DNA from: Gallionella sp.
GTDB lineage: Bacteria > Pseudomonadota > Gammaproteobacteria > Burkholderiales > Gallionellaceae
Length of the DNA: 40,283 nucleotides
Direction: 5' to 3'
Assembly (NCBI GenBank): GCA_027311105.1
Contig: DAICZN010000089.1
Location: 1-40,283, forward strand
The notes below the pieces were generated by a model, which saw only the letters and a program-made list of their open reading frames with translations, was not told the origin of the DNA and made no database searches. Below are positions 10,706 through 19,359 of the stretch, piece by piece. The translations under genes and the position numbers were made by a program. Numbering within the stretch: position 1 is the stretch's first letter; each line of letters starts with the position of its first letter.

Positions 10706-11138
10706 CTAAATGCATCATTTAATCTAGCTACGATATGTTCTACCAGTTATCGTGCGATTGACAGAAACCACTCGAATTCATTTGGATTAGTGGCACAAAT
10801 TGACCACACAATCCACCTGATGTATGCACCCACTGGATAGAAGAGTTGATGGGTTTTCCATCTTTTAAGTGCATTCCCATTATGGTTGCAATCCAAGAAC
10901 AAAAGACAACCCTACATATTGCAAAAAAGAGATGTCCAAAAAGTATTTGCGAATGACTCTTACTGGCCGATATTACCCTTTGATAATCTTATCTGCGAAC
11001 GTCTGAAATACACCAGTCAGCGCCCGTTTGATTGCGAATCTTCAATCTCTCCTGTTCAGTTGCAAGCGGACGATGAATTTTCTACTGGTTGTCGGTCTCT
11101 GTGTGATTTACAAAGTGCTTTGAAAAATGGCTGAATCG

Positions 11139-11534
11139 TTAGGCAGCCACGAAGCCAGATAATTTGGATGCCTTCACATCGAAGGACGCCGTCGCACGAC
11201 ATCCCATTCGTCGGTTTTTGGTGCCGACCAGGCAATCAGCAAAATCGGCAGTTGTATCCTTCCACATGAAAATAGCCTCCTCAATGGCCGGCTCATCTTC
11301 AAATTGTATATCGGTCGCATCCAGTAAGCCGGAAATGGCCTCGATGATCTGATTCTTAGGCACGGCATATCGGCTACGTAACACCCATTCGGTTTCCATG
11401 AGAACCAACTGGTTTACGAAAACGCGGCGACCTGCTGCAACTTCACGCTTGATCAGCTTGCGTGCCTTCTCAAACTGGGTTTCGTCGTCCCGAACCAAAA
11501 AACGAACGAGGACGTTGGTGTCAATTCCAAGCAT
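11139..11534 (-). CDS. VapC-like PIN-domain toxin
   Basis: 131 aa; MLGIDTNVLVRFLVRDD, acidic residues in ...FADCLVGTKNRRMGCRATASFDVKASKL; start overlaps antitoxin stop by 1 nt. Confidence 0.9.
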   Translation of the reverse strand: MLGIDTNVLVRFLVRDDETQFEKARKLIKREVAAGRRVFVNQLVLMETEWVLRSRYAVPKNQIIEAISGLLDATDIQFEDEPAIEEAIFMWKDTTADFADCLVGTKNRRMGCRATASFDVKASKLSGFVAA

Positions 11535-11752
11535 TAGCGCGACAGTTGCTCAACAGGAACAGGCTTCCGCCTTTTCTTGTGCAGCATGCCTGCCAGTTCG
11601 GCAACGCTCTTGCTTTTCACTCGCATGACGACGGTAGCATCAGGCATCAGCGTGAAGGTCATTCGGTCTCCCGCCTTCATGTGAAGGCTATCGCGGATTT
11701 CCTTTGGAATTGTGGTTTGGCCCTTGCTGGTAAGTGTTGCATCGGCTGTCAT
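11534..11752 (-). CDS. AbrB/MazE/SpoVT-family antitoxin
   Basis: 72 aa; ATLTSKGQTTIPKEIRDSLHMKAGDRMTFTLMPDATVVMRVKSKS; upstream of the PIN toxin; AAAGGAG Shine-Dalgarno. Confidence 0.9.
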   Translation of the reverse strand: MTADATLTSKGQTTIPKEIRDSLHMKAGDRMTFTLMPDATVVMRVKSKSVAELAGMLHKKRRKPVPVEQLSR

Positions 11753-11766
11753 CTCAAACTCCTTTA

Positions 11767-11795
11767 ATCCTTACATATTGTATTCTAGTAAGGAT
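11767..11795. promoter_or_regulatory. Putative TA operator palindrome
   Basis: Perfect inverted repeat ATCCTTAC (11767-11774) / GTAAGGAT (11788-11795) upstream of the antitoxin start, containing TACAAT on the minus strand. Confidence 0.55.
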
Positions 11796-11953
11796 AATAA
11801 AAAAAGGCAATTGGAAAGTAATTTGTATCTGAACGTCTGCAATTGAGAAGATTCGCGAACGGCCCCTTGTGGCCGGTTTGTGTCCTTGGATCATCTTGAC
11901 TGAAAATATCCGCAACCCAATACCAGCTCCTCTATTTGTTTCGATATACCCAG

Positions 11954-12778
11954 CTATTTGTCTCCTAGTACGTGAAAAGTAGTCATATCATTCCAGATGC
12001 CATGTTCGGTATTAAGTTTTTCTAGTTCACGCTCAAAATCAGCACGTGCGTCGATCAATTGTTCTGGAGTCATTTCAGCCATGGGGTGTGGATATTGCCC
12101 CGGCGCTGGGTGCGATGCAGATACCCATAAACCTTTCGCTTCTGCTAGGTCAATGTAACTTCCATTGGAATCGACCTTAATATCAATATTTCTGTATCCG
12201 GCTCGCTTCATTAACTCTTTGCACTTGTCTACCGACCCCGTGAGCTTGCTCATCAAGTAGGAAACACCGTACTTCTGCAGCACTGATTGGGCAGTCACAC
12301 CCTCAACAAAGGCACTTTCTGAAAATGCATGAAATCCAACTTTTCCACAGTCTTTTAGCCTGGTTCGCCAATGTGCTAAAGCTGATTCGATGTCAGACAT
12401 CCATATAAATGCCGAACCACAAAGAATGTAATCAAAACTGTTTTCTTCAAAATCCAAAGCTTCGCCGTCTCCAAGAGCAAATCCAACATTTGGCATTTCA
12501 AATGTTTTCAGTTTTGAGTTGGCTATTTCAATCATGCCTTCTGAAATATCTATGCCAATCACACTTCCATGGGTTCCAACTTTGGTAGCAGCATAGAACG
12601 CCACCATGCCTGTTCCTGTTGCAATATCCAACACTTTGGAATTGGCTGTTATGTCTGCATAGTCAACAAGCCTGCGAGCTAATCGATCATGCCATTCGCT
12701 ATCATCATAAGTCCCGCTTCGTCTCGAATAGAGATTCGCAATAGCTTGCTTGTATTCTTGCGATTCACTCTTGTTCAT
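11954..12778 (-). CDS. Class I SAM-dependent methyltransferase (UbiE-like)
   Basis: SAM-binding motif VLDIATGTGMVAFYAA and GIDISEGMIEIA; GDGEALDFEENSFDYILCGSAF. Confidence 0.9.
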   Translation of the reverse strand: MNKSESQEYKQAIANLYSRRSGTYDDSEWHDRLARRLVDYADITANSKVLDIATGTGMVAFYAATKVGTHGSVIGIDISEGMIEIANSKLKTFEMPNVGFALGDGEALDFEENSFDYILCGSAFIWMSDIESALAHWRTRLKDCGKVGFHAFSESAFVEGVTAQSVLQKYGVSYLMSKLTGSVDKCKELMKRAGYRNIDIKVDSNGSYIDLAEAKGLWVSASHPAPGQYPHPMAEMTPEQLIDARADFERELEKLNTEHGIWNDMTTFHVLGDK

Positions 12779-13017
12779 TACTGGCCCGACAAACTTCCAA
12801 GGTATTAGGATTAATTAAGCGTGTGTTGTGGGTGACTGCTTGTGGCCGCTTGTTGCCGGTCACGACCGTCCGTTTTCTTGCTGGATATATTACACCTCTA
12901 CCGGAAGTAAAAGGCACCGAACAAGCATACACACACTGCACATGATCAATATTACCGCTACATTTTTCCGTCAACCCAAGCTATGGAAAGCCCTGACAAA
13001 TCGCAAACGGCCGCAGG

Positions 13018-14427
13018 TTATCCGGACTGCATGCTGTTTTGCTTCAACTGGTGTATGCAATCCATCGCGGCGATCTTGTAGCACTCGGCGAGTGTCGGGT
13101 AGTTGAACACATTGCTGACCAGGTCGCGCACGGTGCCGTGAAAGTTCATCACCAGTTGCCCGATGTGGATCAGCTCGCTGGCCTGCTCGCCGACGATATG
13201 CACACCCAGCAATTTCTCGTTGCGCGCATCGACGATCAGCTTGAGCAGGCCCTGCGCGTCGCCGATGATCTGCCCGCGAGCGCTGTCCTTGAAAAAGGCG
13301 CGCCCGACCCGATAGGGAATATTCTCCTGCTGCACTTCTTTTTCGGTTTTGCCGACATAGGAAATTTCCGGGATGGTGTAAACCGCCATCGGCAGATTTT
13401 CCGCGGTGACCTGCTGCTCGCCATCTAAGGCATACAACACCGCCGCGCGGCCCTGCTCCATACCGGTCGAGGCAAGCGCGGGACGGCCGATAAGGTCGCC
13501 GACCGCGAAGATGTGCGGCACGCTGGTCTGGTAATGCTCGTTGACTGCTATCCACCCGCCTTCTGCAACGATGCCGGCGTGCTCGACATGCAGCTTTTCA
13601 CTGTTGGGTTGCCTGCCCTGCGCGTAGAGAACCGCGTCGCTGCGTATCTGTTTGCCGCTTTCCAGCACCGTGAGCGTGCCGCCCTGTTCGCGGCGTATAT
13701 GGGCGACGCGTTCCCGCATGTGGAAGGTGACGCCCATGCCGAGAAAACTGTCGGCCAGCACGCCCACCACATCTTCGCTCAGATATTCCAGCAATTGCGC
13801 GTGGCTGTCCACCACGCAGACCTTGACGCCCAGTGCCGCGAATATCGAGACGAATTCGCACGCGATCACGCCGCCGCCCACCACCGTCAGGCTGTCCGGC
13901 AGGTGGCGCAGATTCAGGATGGAGGTGGAATCCAGCACGGTCTTCTTGTCGAACGGAACATCGGCCGGGCGGCGCGGACGGGAACCGCTGGCCAGCACAA
14001 TGGCGGAGGCGGATATTGTGCGTATGTTGCCTGCCGCGTCGGTGACCTGCATCGTATGCGCATCGGCAAACGCCGCCTCGCCCGGAATCAGCGCGACACC
14101 GGAACGCAGCAGGCGCTGCAGGATTACCGACTCCTGCTGCGCGATCACCACTTCCTTGCGCCGCACCGCATCGGCCAGCAAGGCGTGGCGGTTTACACTA
14201 TCGGGCGCGAGAGCCTGGCGCATGCCGCCGTAGCCCGAGCGCGACAGCAGGTAAGCCACTTCGCGCATCGCCTTGCTGGGTATCGTGCCGGTTTGCAGAC
14301 CCGCTCCGCCGAGCTTGGGTTTGCGCTCGATGATCGCCGCGCGTTTGCCCATGCGCGCCGCCTGCCACGCGGCCTGTTGGCCGGCGGGGCCGGAACCGAT
14401 GATGAGTACGTCGTAATCCATGCGCAA
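13018..14427 (-). CDS. sthA: Soluble pyridine nucleotide transhydrogenase (Si-specific)
   Basis: 469 aa; MRMDYDVLIIGSGPAGQQAAWQAARMGKRAAIIERKPKLGGAGLQTGTIPSKAMRE, with TG-T in place of the CxxxxC redox motif of lipoamide dehydrogenases. Confidence 0.92.
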   Translation of the reverse strand: MRMDYDVLIIGSGPAGQQAAWQAARMGKRAAIIERKPKLGGAGLQTGTIPSKAMREVAYLLSRSGYGGMRQALAPDSVNRHALLADAVRRKEVVIAQQESVILQRLLRSGVALIPGEAAFADAHTMQVTDAAGNIRTISASAIVLASGSRPRRPADVPFDKKTVLDSTSILNLRHLPDSLTVVGGGVIACEFVSIFAALGVKVCVVDSHAQLLEYLSEDVVGVLADSFLGMGVTFHMRERVAHIRREQGGTLTVLESGKQIRSDAVLYAQGRQPNSEKLHVEHAGIVAEGGWIAVNEHYQTSVPHIFAVGDLIGRPALASTGMEQGRAAVLYALDGEQQVTAENLPMAVYTIPEISYVGKTEKEVQQENIPYRVGRAFFKDSARGQIIGDAQGLLKLIVDARNEKLLGVHIVGEQASELIHIGQLVMNFHGTVRDLVSNVFNYPTLAECYKIAAMDCIHQLKQNSMQSG

Positions 14428-14436
14428 TCCGGAGAC

Positions 14437-17400
14437 CTATTTTGGTGTGCCTCCGGATGGTATATCGGGCATGCGGCGCAAGTCCAGCGTGAACGGAAAA
14501 TCGCGATTGAGGCTTTCCGGCTGCACGCTCATAGCCCCCGGTGTGTGTCCATGATCCCGGAAACGCGCCGCGCTGCGCGCTTCGGCCTCGTTGGCATTGA
14601 CCGGGAATGTTTCATAACTGCGTCCGCCGGGATGAACCACATGGTAAGTGCAACCGCCGATTGAGCGGCCCGACCAGGTATCGACGATGTCGAACACCAG
14701 CGGCGAGTGTACCCCGATGGTGGGATGCAGCGCCGAGGGCGGCGCCCAGGCGCGGTAACGCACACCGGCGACGAATTCGCCTTTCACACCGGTGGGGTGC
14801 AGCGGCACGGGCCTGCCGTTGCAGGCGACTACATGACGGGAGTCTGTCATATTGCTCACCTTGACTTGCAGCCGCTCCAGCGACGAATCCACGTAACGCG
14901 CGGTCGCGCCCAGCTTGACTTCTTCGCCCAGCACGTTCCAGGGTTCGATCGCCGTGCGCAATTCCAGCGCTATGCCTTCGTAGACCACCGTGCCGTGGCG
15001 CGGAAAACGAAATTCCAGGAACGGCGCCAGCCATTCGAATTCAAATTTGTAACCGGCCGTCTTCAGGTCGCGCACGACATCCTGCATATCCTGCGCGACA
15101 AAATGGGGCAACAGGAAGCGGTCGTGCAATGCGGTGTCCCAGCGCACCAGCCCGCCCTTAAAGGGTTTCTTCCAGAAACGTGCGGCCAGCGTGCGCAGCA
15201 GCAACATCTGCACCAGGCTCATGCGCGCATGAGGCGGCATCTCGAAGGCCCGGAATTCCAGCAGCCCAAGCCGCCCGGCCGGGCTGTCGGGCGAATAAAG
15301 TTTATCGATGGAGAATTCGGCGCGGTGGGTGTTTCCAGTGAGATCGACCAGCAGGTTGCGTAGCAGCCTGTCAACCAGCCACGGCGTCAGCGACTCATCC
15401 CCTTCCTTGAGCCCCGCATCCATCTGTTCGAAGGCGATCTCGAGTTCGTAAAGGCTGTCGTGGCGCGCCTCGTCCACGCGCGGCGACTGGCTGGTCGGCC
15501 CAACGAACATCCCCGAGAACAGATAGGACAGCGCGGGATGGTTCTGCCAGTAGGCGATCAGGCTCCGGAGCAGGTCGGGGCGGCGCAGCATCGGGCTGTC
15601 GGCCGCGGTGGGCCCGCCTAGCGTGATGTGGTTGCCGCCGCCGGTGCCGGTGTGCCTCCCGTCCAGCATGAATTTTTCTGTGCCCAGCCGGGTCAGGCGG
15701 GCTTCTTCATACAGTATCGTGGTGTTCGCAACCAGTTCCTGCCAGGTTTTTGCGGGGTGGATGTTTACCTCGATCACGCCGGGGTCGGGCGTGACCTGAA
15801 AACTCTGCACGCGCGAATCGCGCGGCGGCGGATAGCCTTCCAGCCACAAGGGCATGTCCAGTGCCCTGGCGCTATGTTCGACCTCTTTTACCAGCGCCAG
15901 GTAATCTTCGATATGTGGCAACGGCGGCATGAATACATGCAGGCGCCCTTCCCTGGCTTCGACGCACAGCGCGGTGTGTATGATCTCCTTCGGCTTTTCA
16001 TCGTTGCGCGGTTTTTTCTTCTGCGCCACCTGTTCTGCACTGCTGTCCAGCGGCGGATGCTGGCCGAACGGATCGCGAATATGAACCGCCTCCCTTTCAT
16101 CCGGTGCGACCCAGGGCAATTCGTCCAGCGGCAGGCGATAACCCAGCGGCGAGTCTCCCGGCAACAAAAATATCTGTTCGCGCTTGAGCGGCCATGAACT
16201 GCTGAGCCATCTGTCCCGGCGTTTCTCGACCGCCTTCAGCGGCAGTACGTAACCGGCCTGCTTGCCCAGTCCCTGCGTCAGCAGCGCGGTGAGCCGGGTG
16301 CGCGCTTCCGGCGTCGCCAGGTCATGATGCAGGGGCTGGATGTTCAGCGGCAGGCGCTGTTCCGCCATCAGGTGATGCCAGACATCTTCGTAGGCGGGGA
16401 GCACGAATGAGTTGTCCAGCCCGAGCCGGCTCGCCAGGTCTTCGATGTAGCGTCTGGCATCCGCCTCGGTGTATCCGTAATCCCTGGTTTCGTCGGCGAC
16501 CAGGTCGATGTCGTTCCACATCGGTTTGCCGTCGCTGCGCCAGTAGCAGCCCAGCGCCCAGCGCGGCAGGGGTTCGCCGGGATACCATTTGCCCTGCCCG
16601 AAATGCAGCAAGCCGGTCGGCGCGAAACGCTGCTTGAGTTTTTGCACCAGCACGCCGGCAAGCTTGCGCTTGTCCTCGCCCAGCGCGGTCAGGTTCCATT
16701 CCGTGCCCTCCATGTCGTCTATGGAGACAAAAGTCGGCTCGCCGCCCATCGTCAGGCGCACGTCCGCGGCGATCAGCTCCTTGTCCACCTCGTTGCCCAG
16801 TGCATCGATGGCCTGCCATGCTGCGTCGGTGTATGGCCTGGTGACGCGCGGGTCTTCGTGGATGCGCGTCACGGTCATCGCAAAATCCAGCGTCGCCTGG
16901 CATACGTCCACCAGCCCGGTGATAGGCGCGGCGCTGATCGGTGCCGCCGTGCAGGCGAGCGGGATATGTCCTTCGCCGGCCATCAGTCCCGAAGTCGGAT
17001 CGAGCCCGACCCAGCCCGCACCCGGTATGAACGCCTCGGCCCATGCATGCAGGTCGGTGAAATCGCGTTCGGTTCCGGATGGCCCATCCAGCGACTTCAC
17101 GTCTGCGGCCAGCTGGATCAGGTAGCCCGAAGCGAAGCGCGCCGCGATGCCGAAACGGCGCAGGATATGCACCAGCAGCCAGGCCGAGTCGCGGCATGAA
17201 CCGCTATTCAGGGTCAGCGTCTGCTCGCAACTCTGCACACCCGGGTCCAGGCGCACCGTGTAGGCCACCCTGCCGTGCAGGCGCCGGTTCACCTCGACCA
17301 GAAAATCCGTCGTTGTCAATTTTTCCGGCAGCGCGCTGTTGATCCCGTCGAACAGTGCCAGGAATTGCGGACCGGCTTCATCGCTTTCGAGGAATGGCAC

Positions 17401-17742
17401 AAGCTCCTTGCGCAACTGTTCCGAGTAGGCAAACGGAAAATGCTCGGCATATTTTTCGACAAAAAAATCGAAAGGGTTGAACACGGTCATGTCCGCAACC
17501 AGATCCACCACGACCTCCAGTTCAGTGGCAGGCTCGGGGAACACCAGCCGGGCAATGTGGTTGCCGTACGGATCCTGCTGCCAGTTAATGTAGTGTTTGG
17601 CGGGCAGGACTTTCAGGGAGTAACTCAGGATGGGCGTGCGGCAGTGTGCCGCCGGGCGCAGCCGCACTTCATGCGGGGATATGCCTACCGGGCGGTCGAA
17701 TTGATAGCGGGTTTTATGATTGAGTGCGACACGTATCGTCAT
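14437..17742 (-). CDS. Transglutaminase-like / DUF2126 large fusion protein
   Basis: 1101 aa; N-terminal transglutaminase fold with Cys (SGSCRDSAWLLV), His (DLHAWAEAF), Asp (GLDPT) triad, followed by long DUF2126-type region (DVRLTMGGEPTFVSIDD... GRHTGTGGGNHITLGG). Confidence 0.93.
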   Translation of the reverse strand: MTIRVALNHKTRYQFDRPVGISPHEVRLRPAAHCRTPILSYSLKVLPAKHYINWQQDPYGNHIARLVFPEPATELEVVVDLVADMTVFNPFDFFVEKYAEHFPFAYSEQLRKELVPFLESDEAGPQFLALFDGINSALPEKLTTTDFLVEVNRRLHGRVAYTVRLDPGVQSCEQTLTLNSGSCRDSAWLLVHILRRFGIAARFASGYLIQLAADVKSLDGPSGTERDFTDLHAWAEAFIPGAGWVGLDPTSGLMAGEGHIPLACTAAPISAAPITGLVDVCQATLDFAMTVTRIHEDPRVTRPYTDAAWQAIDALGNEVDKELIAADVRLTMGGEPTFVSIDDMEGTEWNLTALGEDKRKLAGVLVQKLKQRFAPTGLLHFGQGKWYPGEPLPRWALGCYWRSDGKPMWNDIDLVADETRDYGYTEADARRYIEDLASRLGLDNSFVLPAYEDVWHHLMAEQRLPLNIQPLHHDLATPEARTRLTALLTQGLGKQAGYVLPLKAVEKRRDRWLSSSWPLKREQIFLLPGDSPLGYRLPLDELPWVAPDEREAVHIRDPFGQHPPLDSSAEQVAQKKKPRNDEKPKEIIHTALCVEAREGRLHVFMPPLPHIEDYLALVKEVEHSARALDMPLWLEGYPPPRDSRVQSFQVTPDPGVIEVNIHPAKTWQELVANTTILYEEARLTRLGTEKFMLDGRHTGTGGGNHITLGGPTAADSPMLRRPDLLRSLIAYWQNHPALSYLFSGMFVGPTSQSPRVDEARHDSLYELEIAFEQMDAGLKEGDESLTPWLVDRLLRNLLVDLTGNTHRAEFSIDKLYSPDSPAGRLGLLEFRAFEMPPHARMSLVQMLLLRTLAARFWKKPFKGGLVRWDTALHDRFLLPHFVAQDMQDVVRDLKTAGYKFEFEWLAPFLEFRFPRHGTVVYEGIALELRTAIEPWNVLGEEVKLGATARYVDSSLERLQVKVSNMTDSRHVVACNGRPVPLHPTGVKGEFVAGVRYRAWAPPSALHPTIGVHSPLVFDIVDTWSGRSIGGCTYHVVHPGGRSYETFPVNANEAEARSAARFRDHGHTPGAMSVQPESLNRDFPFTLDLRRMPDIPSGGTPK

Positions 17743-17761
17743 TGAACATTACCGTTTAATT

Positions 17762-18997
17762 TTATTCCAGTGACTCCCCGGCACCGGCTGCGGCAGTGAG
17801 CCTGGCCACGTTGTCTTTCGTGAAGAAGCCCTGAAAGTCGCCAAAACGTTGCACATACTCGATGATCAGTGCCGAGATCGGCGAGGCGGCGGAAAATATC
17901 TGCTTCAACCCGGCATCGCGTGAACCGACAACTTCCAGCAGGAAGCTCTTGCCCTGGCTGGCGATGGCATCGACCACAAAGTCGATGTTTTCCTTGCTGC
18001 CGCGCTCTCCGTCTTTCACCGACAGCGCGATGTGATGCAGGCGCGGGCCGAAATTGCGCACGAAAGTCTCGGTGGGGGATGGCAGTCCATCCAGATGGTT
18101 GACACAGTATGGCAGATTATTCGCTGTGAACACCTTGGCGGGGCTGAAGGATTCCGGCACCGGTCTGACACTCTTGCATACGTTGGTCGACGAGTTCTGG
18201 TCGGGAATGTTGTAACTGCCCCAGTAGTAATAACTGGACAAGGCCAGATATTCGAGCAGTGCCGCCTCGCGATTCTGGCTGTAGCCGCGGGTCGCGAGAT
18301 GGTCGACAGGCTGGATCAGATCGCCGATATCGAGCTTTCTCTGAAGCTCCTTGGCTTTTTCATAGGTATCTTGCGCATGAGGCATGATGCTGCAATTCCC
18401 CAGCGGGTGATAGACGCGCACCGCATTGGGTTCGCGCTCCATGTAGCCGACCACATTATGCGTATACGGCGAGGGTTTACTGAAACTGGCATTGGAAGGC
18501 AGGTCCAGGCCCGCCAGCGCATCGGCAGAGAAGAAGCGGAACTCCCGCGCCTGCTGCAGTTCCAGCACCCGCTCCCGGTCGCTGACCCAGAGTATCTCGC
18601 CCAGATAGCGACTATGGGGGCGCTGCGCGCCAGAGGGATGCAGGTCGTTCAGGTTACGGAAGATGTCATGGTAACCGGGGTCCTTGACTTCGCGCAGCAG
18701 GATGTCCGGAGAATTCATGTCGATGCGCAGGATATGCGTCAGGTGCCGCGGGCTGTCTAACGTCACCAGATAATGGTATGGTGTCATCAGCGCGAGTTCC
18801 GCGATGTACTCGATCGAGTTGCCCGGTTCGACCGTGATCATCAGCGCTTCTATGCCGCCTATCATATCTGTCAGGCCGCAACGATCCCGCTCTTCCAGCA
18901 GCCTCGGCAGATAGGTTTCGAAGAACTCGGAATTCAGCTTATCGCCGTTGCGCGGCAGTCCGGTTGATTTCAGTTTTGCAGCGTCTGGATAGTTCAT
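17762..18997 (-). CDS. VOC-superfamily protein resembling 4-hydroxyphenylpyruvate dioxygenase
   Basis: 411 aa; C-terminal half carries VDHLA (H233), LHHIALSV (H322) and ALIIEYVQR...GFF (E380), matching the Fe(II) ligands pattern of HPPD (IDH / QHVAL / FFEFIQR). Confidence 0.75.
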   Translation of the reverse strand: MNYPDAAKLKSTGLPRNGDKLNSEFFETYLPRLLEERDRCGLTDMIGGIEALMITVEPGNSIEYIAELALMTPYHYLVTLDSPRHLTHILRIDMNSPDILLREVKDPGYHDIFRNLNDLHPSGAQRPHSRYLGEILWVSDRERVLELQQAREFRFFSADALAGLDLPSNASFSKPSPYTHNVVGYMEREPNAVRVYHPLGNCSIMPHAQDTYEKAKELQRKLDIGDLIQPVDHLATRGYSQNREAALLEYLALSSYYYWGSYNIPDQNSSTNVCKSVRPVPESFSPAKVFTANNLPYCVNHLDGLPSPTETFVRNFGPRLHHIALSVKDGERGSKENIDFVVDAIASQGKSFLLEVVGSRDAGLKQIFSAASPISALIIEYVQRFGDFQGFFTKDNVARLTAAAGAGESLE

Positions 18998-19359
18998 GCA
19001 GGACTTCGCTTGAGATAGGGGTCGGGCAGAATCAGGCGAACACTTCGAGCAACCTTGCCGTCATATGGCGGGCAGACCAATTCATTGCCGTGGTATGACT
19101 CGTCGATTACATTTTGTGCATTCATACTGCGAAGGTCCGGTAGATTTCCAAAAGCTCCACACGACATCAGCAAATATTGAGCCAGTCACCCGCGAGTGGC
19201 AACCATCATTCAGCACCACCAGTCCGGAACCGGTATAGCCTTGAATTTGGTCGCCCGGGGAAAGCACGGGCTGTCTAGTTTGGGACCGTGCCGGGGTTTC
19301 GATAATTCAGTGGCATAGTATTCGCTTTAGTTCCATTAGAAAAACCAAAGGGACGCATT

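Noticed and set aside
10886-11134. 82-aa plus-strand ORF
   Set aside because: No ribosome-binding site or recognisable domain; in the AT-rich patch; more likely chance or remnant.
11138-11144. GTTAGGC, identical to an integron attC core site, overlapping the vapC stop
   Set aside because: I found no matching second core site (RYYYAAC/GTTRRRY) at attC spacing and no integrase in the window; a 7-mer can occur by chance.
13513-14664. 383-aa plus-strand ORF
   Set aside because: Antisense to sthA and the DUF2126 gene; no recognisable domain and R/H/A-rich composition.
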